Below are positions 32,884 through 41,875 of a DNA stretch of 64,000 bases, piece by piece; positions within the stretch are counted from its first letter, which is position 1; each line of letters begins with the position of its first letter. Made by a program: the position numbers and the translations under genes. The notes under the pieces were generated by a model. The model saw only the letters and a list, made by a program, of their open reading frames with translations, was not told the origin of the DNA and did not search any database. The DNA lies in assembly GCF_045863935.1 (NCBI RefSeq), contig NZ_BTVP01000016.1, positions 1 through 64,000 on the forward strand, in the 5' to 3' direction. The stretch comes from Parvibaculum sp045863935. Lineage in GTDB: Bacteria > Pseudomonadota > Alphaproteobacteria > Parvibaculales > Parvibaculaceae.

Positions 32884-33849
32884 TCAGAGCAGAGGCGATG
32901 CAGGCCCGGTAAAGGTGCCCGCAAAGAGCAGCACGCCGAAGAGGAGGATGATCGCGCCGCCGCCGGCCATCAGGATGGGCTCGATACGTGCTGCCCATGG
33001 ACTGTCCGTTCGCCGGGCTATCGCAAGCGCCGCATTTTTGGAAAAAACGGTCAGGACAGCCAGCACCGATACAGTGATGGCGGTGCCGAGCGACATGATG
33101 AGCGCCGACGCCGCGCCGATCAGGAAGGCGCCCTGCGTCACTGTGAAGAGAAGCACGAGGACGGCGCCGCTGCAGGGCCGGAGCCCTACGGAAAGGATCA
33201 TGGCGGCCATTTCCCTGAAGCCCTTTGCCTTCTTCAACTCGGCTGGCGTGGGCATATGAGCATGGTCATGATTGTGGTCATGCTCATGGCTGTGCGGATG
33301 TCCATGTTCATGCCCCCCGCGTACGGCGCGCCAGATGAGCCATGCACCGAGGCAGGCGATCAGGACGAAGCTGGCGCGCTCGATGTAGGGAACAGCGCCC
33401 GCTGTCGTGCGATGCGTCAGACCAAGGATCAACGAAAGCACGCCGACAGCTGTTATGGCGGTAATGGCCTGGGCCAGCGCCGAAAGAAAGGCAACCAGAA
33501 TGCCGCGGCGGACTTCTCTTTCATCGGCGAGAATATAGGAGGCGACTACGACCTTCCCATGGCCCGGTCCGGCGGCGTGGAAAATGCCGTAGAGGAAGGA
33601 GAGCGAGGCAAGCGTCCAGGCTGCTGCTACCGACCCTTGCAGGTTTACGGCGCGCAGGGCGCCCGCCATCGACCGGTAGTAGTCCTGCTGCATCGCCATG
33701 ATGTAGCGCGTGATGCCCGAAAACACGCCGGGCGCTTCCGCGGGGGAGGTTCCGCCAGGCATCGGAAGGGCATTCTGCGCCCACGCAACGGAGCCGAAGA
33801 CACAAATCGTCAACGTCAACAGAAACGCTGCGTAAGCTCTCCGCTTCAT
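32884..33849 (-). CDS. NicO/RcnA-type nickel-cobalt transporter
   Basis: Inner-membrane protein of 321 residues with a signal-like N-terminus (to about 25), six or so transmembrane helices, and a cytoplasmic His-rich loop (GGHEHGHPHSHEHDHNHDHA) typical of metal-binding. LYGIFHAAGPGHGKVVVASY and SVGLRPCSGAVLVLLF are NicO family motifs. Exact metal and direction are not predictable. Eleven nt after the DUF1007 gene. Confidence 0.9.
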   Translation of the reverse strand: MKRRAYAAFLLTLTICVFGSVAWAQNALPMPGGTSPAEAPGVFSGITRYIMAMQQDYYRSMAGALRAVNLQGSVAAAWTLASLSFLYGIFHAAGPGHGKVVVASYILADEREVRRGILVAFLSALAQAITAITAVGVLSLILGLTHRTTAGAVPYIERASFVLIACLGAWLIWRAVRGGHEHGHPHSHEHDHNHDHAHMPTPAELKKAKGFREMAAMILSVGLRPCSGAVLVLLFTVTQGAFLIGAASALIMSLGTAITVSVLAVLTVFSKNAALAIARRTDSPWAARIEPILMAGGGAIILLFGVLLFAGTFTGPASPLL

Positions 33850-33859
33850 GGTTTTCCCG

Positions 33860-34528
33860 TCACGATTTTTCCGGTCCGCAGCTGAGCGTGGCCGTCGAAG
33901 CGAAGTTGGCGCCGAGCTGGCTGTCAGGGTTGGTGAAGGCGCTTTCGGGGAGCGAAGTCCAGACCTGCTCGACTTCAGGCACCGCGATTGCGACCGAACA
34001 GCCTTGATGTTGTCCACCCACCAGCGAAACGGGATCGTCGGATACATAGTCGATGGTGATGTAGTAGCTCGGGTCGAAGATCCGTACGTTGACGGGGGCG
34101 CCGGCCGGTGCCGCCTGCGGCACCTTGAGGGGCAGGGTGAAGGTGAGCGAAAGGCGTCCCGCCTCCTCATCCCACGTGGAGAGGCCGTCAAGCGCCTCGC
34201 CGGTTTCGACGGGCGTGCTTCCTGTCTTCACTTCCGCAAAATAGTTCCATTCCGCTAGATTCTTGAGGTTCTCTTCCGCCAGCGCGGCCAGATATTTTTC
34301 ATCGTAGGTGCCGTTCGTCTTCGGCGCACCATCGACTGCGTAGGCAGAGTAGAACTCGTCGAATATCCAGGTGATACGAAGCGCGTCGAGCCGCCCTTCA
34401 TCGTCGAAACGAAACGCCGTCTTCATATCGATAAAGACATGCGGATGCGCCATCGAGGGCTGAGCGGACAAGGCAACGACGCCTATCACCGCAACAGAGA
34501 CCAGAAACTGCTTCCACCAACTCTGCAT
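33860..34528 (-). CDS. DUF1007 periplasmic protein
   Basis: Exported protein of 222 residues: signal peptide to about residue 27 (SAQPSMAHPHVFID), where a His-Pro-His motif directly follows the cleavage site, then AFRFDDEGRLDALRITWIFDEFYSAY, the DUF1007 hallmark. DUF1007 genes commonly sit beside NicO transporters, as here, suggesting a metal-delivery partner. Met at 34528 begins the signal peptide. Confidence 0.88.
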   Translation of the reverse strand: MQSWWKQFLVSVAVIGVVALSAQPSMAHPHVFIDMKTAFRFDDEGRLDALRITWIFDEFYSAYAVDGAPKTNGTYDEKYLAALAEENLKNLAEWNYFAEVKTGSTPVETGEALDGLSTWDEEAGRLSLTFTLPLKVPQAAPAGAPVNVRIFDPSYYITIDYVSDDPVSLVGGQHQGCSVAIAVPEVEQVWTSLPESAFTNPDSQLGANFASTATLSCGPEKS

Positions 34529-34593
34529 CGCGCTTCCCGAAATGACGCCCATGTGGGGACTGGCCGGAGCAAAAAACCCCGGCCACTCCAGAA

Positions 34594-35733
34594 TCAATAA
34601 CCTTCCAGCGCTGCGTACCGTTCGCGGTGGAAATTGGCGTCACCGAAACTCACGGCAGCGACGCGGGCACGTTTCATGTAGAGGCCGACATCGAACTGGT
34701 CGGTCATGCCCATGCCGCCATGCATCTGCAAACCCTCATTCGTCATCAGCGTCGCAATTTCGGAGAGGCGCGCCTTGGCGATGCTCGCGATCTGCGGGAC
34801 GTCGTTGCGCCGCTCCTCGACGGCAGACAAGGCGTCGAGTACCACCGAGCGGCAGAGTTCGATTTCCGCGAAGAGCGCCGCCATGCGGTGCTGCAATGCC
34901 TGGAACGAGCCGATCACCTTGCCGAACTGCTTGCGCTCCTTGAGATAGGCGAGGGTGGTGTCGAAAGTCTGCTGGACGATGCCGAGCATTTCGGCCGAAA
35001 GACCGATGCGCGCGATATCGAGTACCTGCTCCAGGACATCGTTGCCGCCGTCGACCGAGCCGAGAACGGCTGAGCTTGGCACGGCGACATTCCTGAATTC
35101 GACGTTGGCTGCGTTGCGGCTGTCCACCATCAGGGTGCGCGTGACCTTCACGCCTTCCGATTTCGGATCGACGAGAAAGAGCGTGATGCCCGAGCGGTCG
35201 GTTTCTTCGCCTGCCGTTCGTGCGACGACGATGAGCTGGTCAGCGACATGTCCGTCGAGGACGAATGTCTTCGAGCCCGTGATGCGGTAGGAGTTGCCGT
35301 CCGCCACTGCCTTCGTCGCGATGCGTGCCGGATTGTGGTGCGCTCCCTCCTCGATCGCGAGCGCCATTATCCGGTCACCGGCCGCAATCGCCGAGAGAAT
35401 GTCCTGGCGTTGCGTGGCATTGCCCGCAAGCTGCACCGCCGAGCCGCAGAGAAGCACCGTCGAGACGAGCGGGCTTGCTGCCAGCGTCCGCCCAGCTTGT
35501 TCGAGAACGAGACCGAGGCCGACCGGGCCGAAATCCGTACCGCCGTATTTTTCGGAAATCATGATCCCGGCAAAGCCGAGATCTGCCATCTCCTTCCAGG
35601 CTTCCCGATCGAAGCCCGCTGCATCCTTTGTGTCGCGCAATTTGCGCAGATTGGCGATAGGCAGGCGCTCCTGAAAAAATTGCGTTGCCGTGTCGCGGAG
35701 AAGCTGCTGCTCCTCGGTAAGTACAAGTGCCAT
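34594..35733 (-). CDS. acyl-CoA dehydrogenase family protein, likely partner subunit
   Basis: 379 residues: N-terminal helical domain, central FAD/beta domain (GNSYRITGSKTFVLDGHVAD), C-terminal helices (RIGLSAEMLGIVQQTFDTTLAYLKERKQFG, QMHGGMGMTDQFDVG). The position where many family members have a catalytic Glu (IEGT-type motif) instead reads VSFGDANFHRE, so it may be a non-catalytic or altered subunit. The neighbouring dehydrogenase has the Glu, which hints at an alpha2beta2 pair. Same strand, about 80 nt downstream of it. Confidence 0.9.
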   Translation of the reverse strand: MALVLTEEQQLLRDTATQFFQERLPIANLRKLRDTKDAAGFDREAWKEMADLGFAGIMISEKYGGTDFGPVGLGLVLEQAGRTLAASPLVSTVLLCGSAVQLAGNATQRQDILSAIAAGDRIMALAIEEGAHHNPARIATKAVADGNSYRITGSKTFVLDGHVADQLIVVARTAGEETDRSGITLFLVDPKSEGVKVTRTLMVDSRNAANVEFRNVAVPSSAVLGSVDGGNDVLEQVLDIARIGLSAEMLGIVQQTFDTTLAYLKERKQFGKVIGSFQALQHRMAALFAEIELCRSVVLDALSAVEERRNDVPQIASIAKARLSEIATLMTNEGLQMHGGMGMTDQFDVGLYMKRARVAAVSFGDANFHRERYAALEGY

Positions 35734-35814
35734 TTCGTCCCGGGATTCTGGTTGTTTCAATATGTGGCTGCCCTGCGCCTTGTCTTGCGTAGGGCCTGTT
35801 TCAATCTGTGCGGG

Positions 35815-37008
35815 TCAGTCGGGCAGGCCGAGGACGCGTTTCGAGACGACGTTGAGCTGAACCTCGCTCGTGCCGCCTTCGATCGAATTGCCCTTGGAAC
35901 GCAACCAGGAACGGGTGACGTTGATCTCGCCGTCGTCGAAGCCATCGCCCTCCCATCCGAGCGCCTTGGTACCCATCAGTTCGAGAAGAAGTTCGTAGCG
36001 GCGCTTGTTCAGCTCCGTACCGTAATATTTGAAGATGGAGCTTGCCGCGCCGGGGCCCTGACCGGCTTTTGCTTCCTCGGCCGAGCGCTGCATGGTCAGC
36101 GCGAAAGCCTTGCTGTCCATCTTCTGGCGTGTGATGTGGTCGCGGAGCGAAGGGCTGGCGATCCTGCCGTCGACTTCCCCAAAATAATCCTTAGCCACCT
36201 GCTCGAGACTTCCGATGCCGCCGCCTGCGCCGACGCCGCCCAGGCCCATTCCCGAGATCATCTCGCGCTCGTGTTGCAGCAGGCGCTTTGCGATGGTCCA
36301 GCCCTTGTTGAGTTCGCCGACAAGATTTTTCTTCGGCACCTTCACATCGGTGAAGAAGGTTTCGCAGAAGGGCGAGGCACCTGAAATCATCGTGATGGGC
36401 CGCGCCTCGACGCCGGGCGACATCATGTCGAAGAGCAGGAAGCTTATGCCGTCATGCTTCGTCGTCGGGTCGGTACGCACGAGGCAGAATATCCAGTCGG
36501 CCTTGTCGGCATAAGACGTCCAGATTTTCTGGCCGTTGACGAGATAATGGTCGCCCTTGTCTTCGCATTTCGTCTGAAGACCGGCGAGGTCGGACCCTGC
36601 GCCCGGCTCGGAATAGCCCTGGCACCAGCGGATTTCGCCGCGGACGATCTTCGGCAGGTGCTCCTTCTTCTGTTCCTCGTTGGCGAATTCAAGAAGCGCC
36701 GGTCCGAGCATCCAGAGGCCGAAGCTGGAAAGCGGAGGCCGCGCCTTGATGCGTCGCAGTTCTTGCTGGAGGACGAGGTTCTCGTCCCTGGTCAGGCCGC
36801 CGCCGCCATATTCCTTCGGCCAGGTGGGCGCGGTCCAGCCGCGCTCCGCCATGCGGTCGAGCCAGAGCTTTGCGTCCGGGTTGGCAAACTTGGCGTTCCG
36901 TCCGCCCCAGACCGTCTCTTCCTCCGGCATCGGCGTGCGCATGGAAGGAGGACAATTCTCCTCAAGCCATGCCTTGGTTTCCTGACGGAATTTGTCGAGC
37001 GCTTCCAT
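35815..37008 (-). CDS. acyl-CoA dehydrogenase (catalytic subunit type)
   Basis: 397 residues. Substrate/FAD motifs WCQGYSEPGAGSDLAGLQTK and VNGQKIWTSYADKADWIFCLVRTD, C-terminal GNSIEGGTSEVQLNVVSKRVLGLP with the presumed catalytic Glu. Oxidises acyl-CoA to enoyl-CoA in beta-oxidation or related side-chain degradation; the acyl group is not predictable. Lies between the acyl-CoA synthetase and the second dehydrogenase. Confidence 0.93.
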   Translation of the reverse strand: MEALDKFRQETKAWLEENCPPSMRTPMPEEETVWGGRNAKFANPDAKLWLDRMAERGWTAPTWPKEYGGGGLTRDENLVLQQELRRIKARPPLSSFGLWMLGPALLEFANEEQKKEHLPKIVRGEIRWCQGYSEPGAGSDLAGLQTKCEDKGDHYLVNGQKIWTSYADKADWIFCLVRTDPTTKHDGISFLLFDMMSPGVEARPITMISGASPFCETFFTDVKVPKKNLVGELNKGWTIAKRLLQHEREMISGMGLGGVGAGGGIGSLEQVAKDYFGEVDGRIASPSLRDHITRQKMDSKAFALTMQRSAEEAKAGQGPGAASSIFKYYGTELNKRRYELLLELMGTKALGWEGDGFDDGEINVTRSWLRSKGNSIEGGTSEVQLNVVSKRVLGLPD

Positions 37009-37103
37009 CCGTTTTCTCTTTTGTTCAATGGGTTTCGTTGCCTGACAGAATATCAGCAGCCCCCGCTGTGGCAACCGGCATCGGAATCCGCCAGGGCGAA
37101 AGG

Positions 37104-37134
37104 AAAGGGCCGGTCGTGAAAGACCGGCCCTTCG
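37104..37134 (-). terminator. terminator between acyl-CoA synthetase and dehydrogenase genes
   Basis: Stem AAGGGCCGGTC, loop GTGAAA, GACCGGCCCTT; on the minus strand followed by TCC. A short T run only, so partial read-through to the dehydrogenase genes is possible. Confidence 0.65.
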
Positions 37135-37158
37135 TCGTCCCGGAGCGGGAAATGGAAA

Positions 37159-38769
37159 TCAGGCGTCGCCGAGCGCCTGCTTCGCAAACTCGGTCACGCC
37201 CTTGTAGTCGGCTTTGCCGTTCGGTGCGCGGAAGGGGACGGTGCCGACGACAATGCGCTTCGGCGTCTTGTAGCCGGCAAGCTTGTCGCGGACATGGGCG
37301 CGCAGCGCTTCCTCGTCGAAGCTCGCCCCGTTGCTGAGCTTTACGACGCCGGTGACGGCCTGCCCCCACTTCTCGTCGGGAAGGCCGATGACGAGCGCGT
37401 CCTCGATGGCGGGATGCGTCTTCAGCACTTCCTCGACTTCTTCAGGGTAGACCTTCTCGCCTGCCGTATTGATGCAGACCGATCCACGGCCGAGCAGCGT
37501 CAGCGTGCCGTCCGGCTCGACAAGACACCAGTCGCCGGGGATCGAGTAGCGTTCGCCCCGCACGGTCTTGAAGGTCTTGGCACTCTTTTCGGGATCCTTG
37601 TAGTAGCCAACCGGGATTGGCGCGCCGAGAGCGATGAAGCCCGGCTTGCCGGAGCCCGGCACAACGGGCTCGTCGTATTCGTCGAAGACCTTGCAGCGTT
37701 CGCCGATCTGGAATTTGGCCGTGGCGATCTCGCCGTCCTTCGTCATCAACGAAGAGCCGAGACCGACCGCTTCCGAGGCGCCGAAACTGTCGGTCATGAT
37801 GGCATTCGGCATGTACTGCAGAAGGCCGCGCTTCACTTCCGTGGACCACATGACGCCCGACGAGATGATCGTCACGATGGAGGAAAGGTCGTATTTGCCC
37901 GGCGCCTCTTCCAGCGCACGCAGCAAGGGTTTTGCGAAGGCGTCGCCCACGATGGCGACCTGCTGCACCTTGTTGCGGTCGACGGCGGTCCAGAGTTCAT
38001 GCGGATCGAGCGACACACTGTCGAGCGTCACCACGCAGCCGCCCGAAAGCATGTTGCCGTTCGCGGTGAGGAGACCGGTGCCGTGCATCAGCGGGCAGGC
38101 CGGGATCATGGGGCCGGCGGGGCCGGCTTCCTTGATCGAGGCAATGAGCGCGTCGAGCGTTTCGGGAACGGGGCCGAGGCGGCGCAGTGCCGAGAGCTGC
38201 ACCTCGCGCAGGTCGTTATGCGTCCACATCACGCCTTTGGGCATCCCCGTCGTGCCGCCCGTATAGATGAAGAGCATGTCGTCGGGCGAACGCTTGATGT
38301 CGAGCATTTCGCCGCTGCCGGAAGTGGCGAGGTCTTCATAGCGTTCGGCGAAAGAAGCGATGTCGCCGCCATCGTTTACTTCGACGAAGGTCTGCACCTT
38401 CGAGAGACGCGGCCGGATTTCATCGATCGTTTCGCGGAACTCGCTGCCATAGACGACGGTTTGCGCATCCGAATTGTCGAAGATGTAGAAGACCTCATCC
38501 GGCTTGTAGCGATAATTGACGTTCACATGCGTCAGCCGCGCCTTGTAGCAGGCGGCCAGCAGCTCGGTATATTCCGGCCGGTTGCGCATGTAGAAGGCGA
38601 CCTTGTCGCCGGGCTTCGCACCGCGTTCGATCAGCGCGCGGGCGAGATTGTTCGACCGTTTCGTCGTCTCGCCCCAGGTGAGGCGGCGCTCGCCATGCAC
38701 GAGCGCGGGTGCGTCCTGCGGCAGGATGGGCGAGATCGCGTCGAGGATATCCCCGAAATTCCAAGGCAT
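37159..38769 (-). CDS. acyl-CoA synthetase (AMP-forming)
   Basis: Adenylate-forming ligase of 536 residues: P-loop-like motif LFIYTGGTTGMPKGVMWTH, core ADSFGASEAVGLGSS, GDWCLVEPDGTLTLLGRGSVCINTAGEKVYPEEVEE hinge, and C-terminal Lys in FRAPNGKADYKGV. Activates a carboxylic acid as acyl-AMP then acyl-CoA. With the two dehydrogenases downstream it suggests a degradation module for a fatty or branched/steroid-type acid. Met at 38769 (MPWNFGDIL). Confidence 0.93.
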   Translation of the reverse strand: MPWNFGDILDAISPILPQDAPALVHGERRLTWGETTKRSNNLARALIERGAKPGDKVAFYMRNRPEYTELLAACYKARLTHVNVNYRYKPDEVFYIFDNSDAQTVVYGSEFRETIDEIRPRLSKVQTFVEVNDGGDIASFAERYEDLATSGSGEMLDIKRSPDDMLFIYTGGTTGMPKGVMWTHNDLREVQLSALRRLGPVPETLDALIASIKEAGPAGPMIPACPLMHGTGLLTANGNMLSGGCVVTLDSVSLDPHELWTAVDRNKVQQVAIVGDAFAKPLLRALEEAPGKYDLSSIVTIISSGVMWSTEVKRGLLQYMPNAIMTDSFGASEAVGLGSSLMTKDGEIATAKFQIGERCKVFDEYDEPVVPGSGKPGFIALGAPIPVGYYKDPEKSAKTFKTVRGERYSIPGDWCLVEPDGTLTLLGRGSVCINTAGEKVYPEEVEEVLKTHPAIEDALVIGLPDEKWGQAVTGVVKLSNGASFDEEALRAHVRDKLAGYKTPKRIVVGTVPFRAPNGKADYKGVTEFAKQALGDA

Positions 38770-38894
38770 TGGTGTCCTCCCAGAAACCGGTTTTGCTTGG
38801 CCCCAGCGGGGCCCATTCTTTTGCCGCACAATATACAGCGAATTGCGGAGCGGTCATCCGCATCCCGCCGGACCCAAGCCGACGCTACGTTCCA

Positions 38895-39794
38895 TCAGCA
38901 AGGAAGGGCGGGGGCGTCGCCCATGCTCGCGACGAGGCAGCGGAAGGCCGTGCCGCCGGGGGCGTCCGATTTCAACAATCTTTCCAGTGTCCGATGGAAG
39001 CGGCCATCGACGCGAACGGCGGTGTTCGGGTTCATGCGGCCATTGTAGGGGCGGCCGGAAATGTGGGTGATCGCATTCACCTCCGTCGAATTGACGGCGA
39101 TCAGGTAGTCGATGCCGTCTTCCCTCAGGATAAGGGGGCCGCCGGACCAGCCCGGCATCATGTCGCAATCGTGGTTGAAGACGCGACGGTCGAAGCGGTT
39201 GAGGTCGGAGTTCACCTTCGCGACGGGACCGCAGCGCTCGGAAACCTGCAGCGGGCCGCGCTCGCCATTGTGGCCGGCGAGCAGGAAATGCGCGTGGCGG
39301 ACGCGTTTCATCTCCGCCTGTCTTTCATTGAGCACGCGGGGCCGGAGCCGGGAGAGGCTTTCCGGCAGCCGCCGGTCGAGTACGGCGACGGCCCAGTCGT
39401 TGTGCCAGTTGCCTTCAGGCGAGAGCGTGCCCGTCTCCAGATAGACGATGCGGGCGGCGAGGGCGGGATCGGTGCCAGGCCGGAACTCGCAGGCGCTGAG
39501 CCGCTGTCCGTTGGAGCCGATAAAGGCATGGGCGACGGTGGCGATGACGTCCGCGCGGGAGGAGGGGCCCTCCAGAGTGACGAGGGCGGCGGTCGGACGC
39601 CGCGTGGTGCCCTCGCAGACAATGGTGCCGACGCCGGAAAGCCCGTCTTCGGGGGCGATGTCGCGCCGGTCGTCGCGGCCGAAAATGTTGGCATTTGAAG
39701 GGGTTGGCACACAGGAGAGGCCCGCTAGCAGGAGCGCTCCCGCCGCCAGCGCCCGGCAGCCCATCGTGCGGCCTCGCCTGTGCATGCAGGTCAC
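38895..39794 (-). CDS. secreted V8/trypsin-like serine protease
   Basis: Exported protein of up to 299 residues. Signal region to about 35, with a possible lipobox LAGLSC near 28. Catalytic triad candidates are His in VIATVAHAFIG, Asp in HNDWAVAVLDRR and Ser in MPGWSGGPLIL, the GxSGG motif of family S1 (V8-like). Cys residues are frequent, consistent with disulfides. Start could be the Met at 39794, 39785 or 39764. No neighbouring gene indicates a substrate. Confidence 0.85.
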   Translation of the reverse strand: MTCMHRRGRTMGCRALAAGALLLAGLSCVPTPSNANIFGRDDRRDIAPEDGLSGVGTIVCEGTTRRPTAALVTLEGPSSRADVIATVAHAFIGSNGQRLSACEFRPGTDPALAARIVYLETGTLSPEGNWHNDWAVAVLDRRLPESLSRLRPRVLNERQAEMKRVRHAHFLLAGHNGERGPLQVSERCGPVAKVNSDLNRFDRRVFNHDCDMMPGWSGGPLILREDGIDYLIAVNSTEVNAITHISGRPYNGRMNPNTAVRVDGRFHRTLERLLKSDAPGGTAFRCLVASMGDAPALPC

Positions 39795-39904
39795 CCCGGA
39801 AGCAAGTTCACCGACCGGGCGCAGAATAGCATGGGCGACGCTACGTTACCTACACGAGCGCGTGATCTCTCAGGCTGTGAGAATGGCTGTTTTCCGCCGT
39901 TTTT

Positions 39905-40162
39905 TCAGCCAGGCGGCGATGCCGAGCGCCGCCTGTTGCGGCGGAGCCAGCGCGTCGCGTCCGACGGGAAGAGCGCGGCGGGCGCGCCGGTCGCGAAAAC
40001 GGTGACGAAGATCAGGAAGGAGAAGCGTGCCATGTAGCGGGTGGCATGGAGCGCGGCCTCCGCTCCGGAGCCGAAGATGGCGAGGCTCGCGCCGGCGATC
40101 GCGGCGACGATGGCGAGGACGGCAATGAAGGGCCAGCGGGGATAAGTGCGGGCGACTGTCAT
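39905..40162 (-). pseudogene. truncated ferric-reductase-like membrane protein fragment
   Basis: 85 residues with two hydrophobic helices. LHATRYMARFSFLIFVTVFATGAPA and SDATRWLRRNRR resemble the start of a ferric-reductase/YedZ-like membrane family in which several more helices normally follow. Here the frame ends soon after RRNRR; in another frame the DNA continues only as LGIAAWLKKRRK before a stop. It is therefore likely a decayed remnant, though a genuine short protein is possible. Divergent from the TetR gene, with the operators between. Confidence 0.5.
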
Positions 40163-40240
40163 CGTAATGTCACTGAAACGTCACAAATAGATTTTGTCAT
40201 TCCCGGGTCCTCCTCTTATCCCCGCATTGCGTTGGCCGAC

Positions 40241-40263
40241 TTTTCATACAGGGTGTATGAAAA
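40241..40263 (+). promoter_or_regulatory. TetR operator 1, perfect 10-bp inverted repeat
   Basis: TTTTCATACA-GGG-TGTATGAAAA: perfect arms with a 3-nt spacer, 53 nt upstream of the tetR ATG. Confidence 0.8.
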
Positions 40264-40282
40264 ACTGCCCGATCCCCGAAAA

Positions 40283-40299
40283 TCATACAATCTGTATGA
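40283..40299 (+). promoter_or_regulatory. TetR operator 2, inverted repeat of same sequence
   Basis: TCATACA-ATC-TGTATGA, the same core and spacing as operator 1, centres 39 bp apart. It ends 17 nt before the tetR ATG, so binding would block its transcription. Confidence 0.8.
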
Positions 40300-40315
40300 A
40301 AATGTAAATGCGCAA

Positions 40316-40927
40316 ATGACCTCATCCCGTGCCGCCCCCGCCAAAAAGCCATCCCGGAACCGCGAGAAGCTGATCGAAGCGGCGCGCCGCCTCTTCGCCG
40401 AGCGCGGCTATGCGCAGGTGGGTACCGAGGAAATCGTGCGCGCGGCGGGGGTGACGCGCGGCGTGCTCTATCATCAGTTCACGGACAAACGCGATCTCTT
40501 CCGCGCGGTGCTGGAGCGGATGTTGCCCGAGATCGGCGAACGGCTTTACACGGAGACGATGGCGCGGATCGGACATGACCGCGACGACCTGCAGGTGGGC
40601 GCCCAGGTGCTGCTTCGCATCTATGCGGAACCGGAAGTGCGCCGCCTCTTCCTGATGGAAGGGCCGGCGGTGCTCGGGCTTGCCGGCTGGAAGGCGCTGC
40701 AGGCGCCGCTCTCGACGCTCTTTCTCGATCATGCGCTCAGGCATCTGGTGGAGGAGGGGCTGATCGGCGAAGGCGACATGCCCGCACTCATCGAACTCCT
40801 CTCCGGTGCGCTGCAACAGGCAGCCCTCGGCATCGCGGCGGCGGAAGACCCGGAAGCGGCGCGGGCGGCTTACGCGGCAGGGCTCGACAGGTTGATTGCG
40901 GGTTTGATGCGAGGGGCGGGGAAGTGA
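40316..40927 (+). CDS. TetR-family repressor
   Basis: 203 residues. N-terminal helix-turn-helix NREKLIEAARRLFAERGYAQ, GTEEIVRAAGVTRGVLYHQFTDKRDLF; variable helical ligand domain after about 65. ATG at 40316 is right after two matching palindromes that are its likely autoregulatory operators. The longer frame starting at 40046 crosses those sites and is rejected. Ligand and further targets unknown; the divergent membrane remnant is the nearest other gene. Confidence 0.92.
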   Translation: MTSSRAAPAKKPSRNREKLIEAARRLFAERGYAQVGTEEIVRAAGVTRGVLYHQFTDKRDLFRAVLERMLPEIGERLYTETMARIGHDRDDLQVGAQVLLRIYAEPEVRRLFLMEGPAVLGLAGWKALQAPLSTLFLDHALRHLVEEGLIGEGDMPALIELLSGALQQAALGIAAAEDPEAARAAYAAGLDRLIAGLMRGAGK

Positions 40928-40951
40928 GAAAGCCTCGGCGGAAGACTGTCT

Positions 40952-41386
40952 CTATTTCTTCCGTGAACGGACAGATTTCGATTTCGACGTATTGAGCGCC
41001 ACCGCGGCGCGGATGAGCGCGATGAAGGGCTTCTCGGCGATCTTGCCGCCTTCGGAAATGTCGATGGCGCGCCGCGCGTTGCCGTCGAGGCTCGCATTGA
41101 AGAGGCCGGAAGGATCGGGCAGAGAAGCGCCTTTCGCAGAAGTAAGCTTCACCTTGTCCTTGTAGGTCTCACCGGTGCAGACGATCCCGGCATGTTCCCA
41201 GACCGGAACGCCGCGCCACTTCACTTCCTCGGCGATTTCCGGATCGGTCTTGCGGATGAGCGCCCGCATTCGCGCGAGCGTTTCGCCGCGCCAGTCGCCC
41301 AGCGCTTCGATCTTCGCGTCGATCAGTTCGGAGGGAGAGGCTTCTTCGGTGGTGATCTTCTTCCCGTTCGTCGTTGCCTTCTTCAT
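40952..41386 (-). CDS. DUF1801 domain protein (YdhG-like) 1
   Basis: 144 residues. Core RMRALIRKTDPEIAEEVKWRGVPVWEHAGIVCTGETYKDKVKLTSAKGA is the DUF1801 pattern; basic tail SKSKSVRSRKK. Function unknown. Twenty-four nt downstream of a second DUF1801 gene. Confidence 0.88.
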   Translation of the reverse strand: MKKATTNGKKITTEEASPSELIDAKIEALGDWRGETLARMRALIRKTDPEIAEEVKWRGVPVWEHAGIVCTGETYKDKVKLTSAKGASLPDPSGLFNASLDGNARRAIDISEGGKIAEKPFIALIRAAVALNTSKSKSVRSRKK

Positions 41387-41410
41387 CGGTACTCGCTCCT
41401 CGATTGCCCT

Positions 41411-41875
41411 TCACATCTTCTCGCCGGGAAGTTTGCTTGCCTGCTTTACCCAGCGCAGGAATTGCGCTTCGTCCAGTTCGTCATCCTCGCGGATGTCGAG
41501 ATAGCGCACATCCTTCTGCTTGGAGGCGCCAGGCGGCAGGGGGGTGAGCGATGCACCGCGAAAGAAGGCGACCTTCACGTATTTCGCGAAACAGTGAAAG
41601 CCGAGGAACCAGCTTCCTTCCTCGACACCGTAGAAGGGGGAGTTCCATTTGACGGCCCTGGCGACGCCGGGGACCGCGCGTTCGATGAGTGTGTCGAGGC
41701 GGCGTCCGAGATCGCTCTTCCAGCCCGGCATGGCCGCGATATAGGCCTGCACAGGCTCGTTGCCATAACCCTTGGCGATCTGCGGATTGCCGCCGGAGAG
41801 GAGCGTGGGTTCTGCGGGTTTGCGCGGCTTCGGCGTCGGAACCGCCTTCATCTTCCCGGATGTCTTGTTCACCAT
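41411..41875 (-). CDS. DUF1801 domain protein 2
   Basis: 154 residues: basic N-terminus (PKPRKPAEPTL), then VQAYIAAMPGWKSDLGRRLDTLIERAVPGVARAVKWNSPFYGVEEGSWFLGFHCFAKYVKVAFFRG. Same fold family as the next gene but clearly divergent, so an old tandem pair rather than a recent duplication. Function unknown. Confidence 0.88.
   Translation of the reverse strand: MVNKTSGKMKAVPTPKPRKPAEPTLLSGGNPQIAKGYGNEPVQAYIAAMPGWKSDLGRRLDTLIERAVPGVARAVKWNSPFYGVEEGSWFLGFHCFAKYVKVAFFRGASLTPLPPGASKQKDVRYLDIREDDELDEAQFLRWVKQASKLPGEKM

Noticed and set aside
37294..39048. 584-codon open frame antisense to the acyl-CoA synthetase
   Set aside because: Rich in His/Arg/Asp as expected for a reverse-frame shadow.
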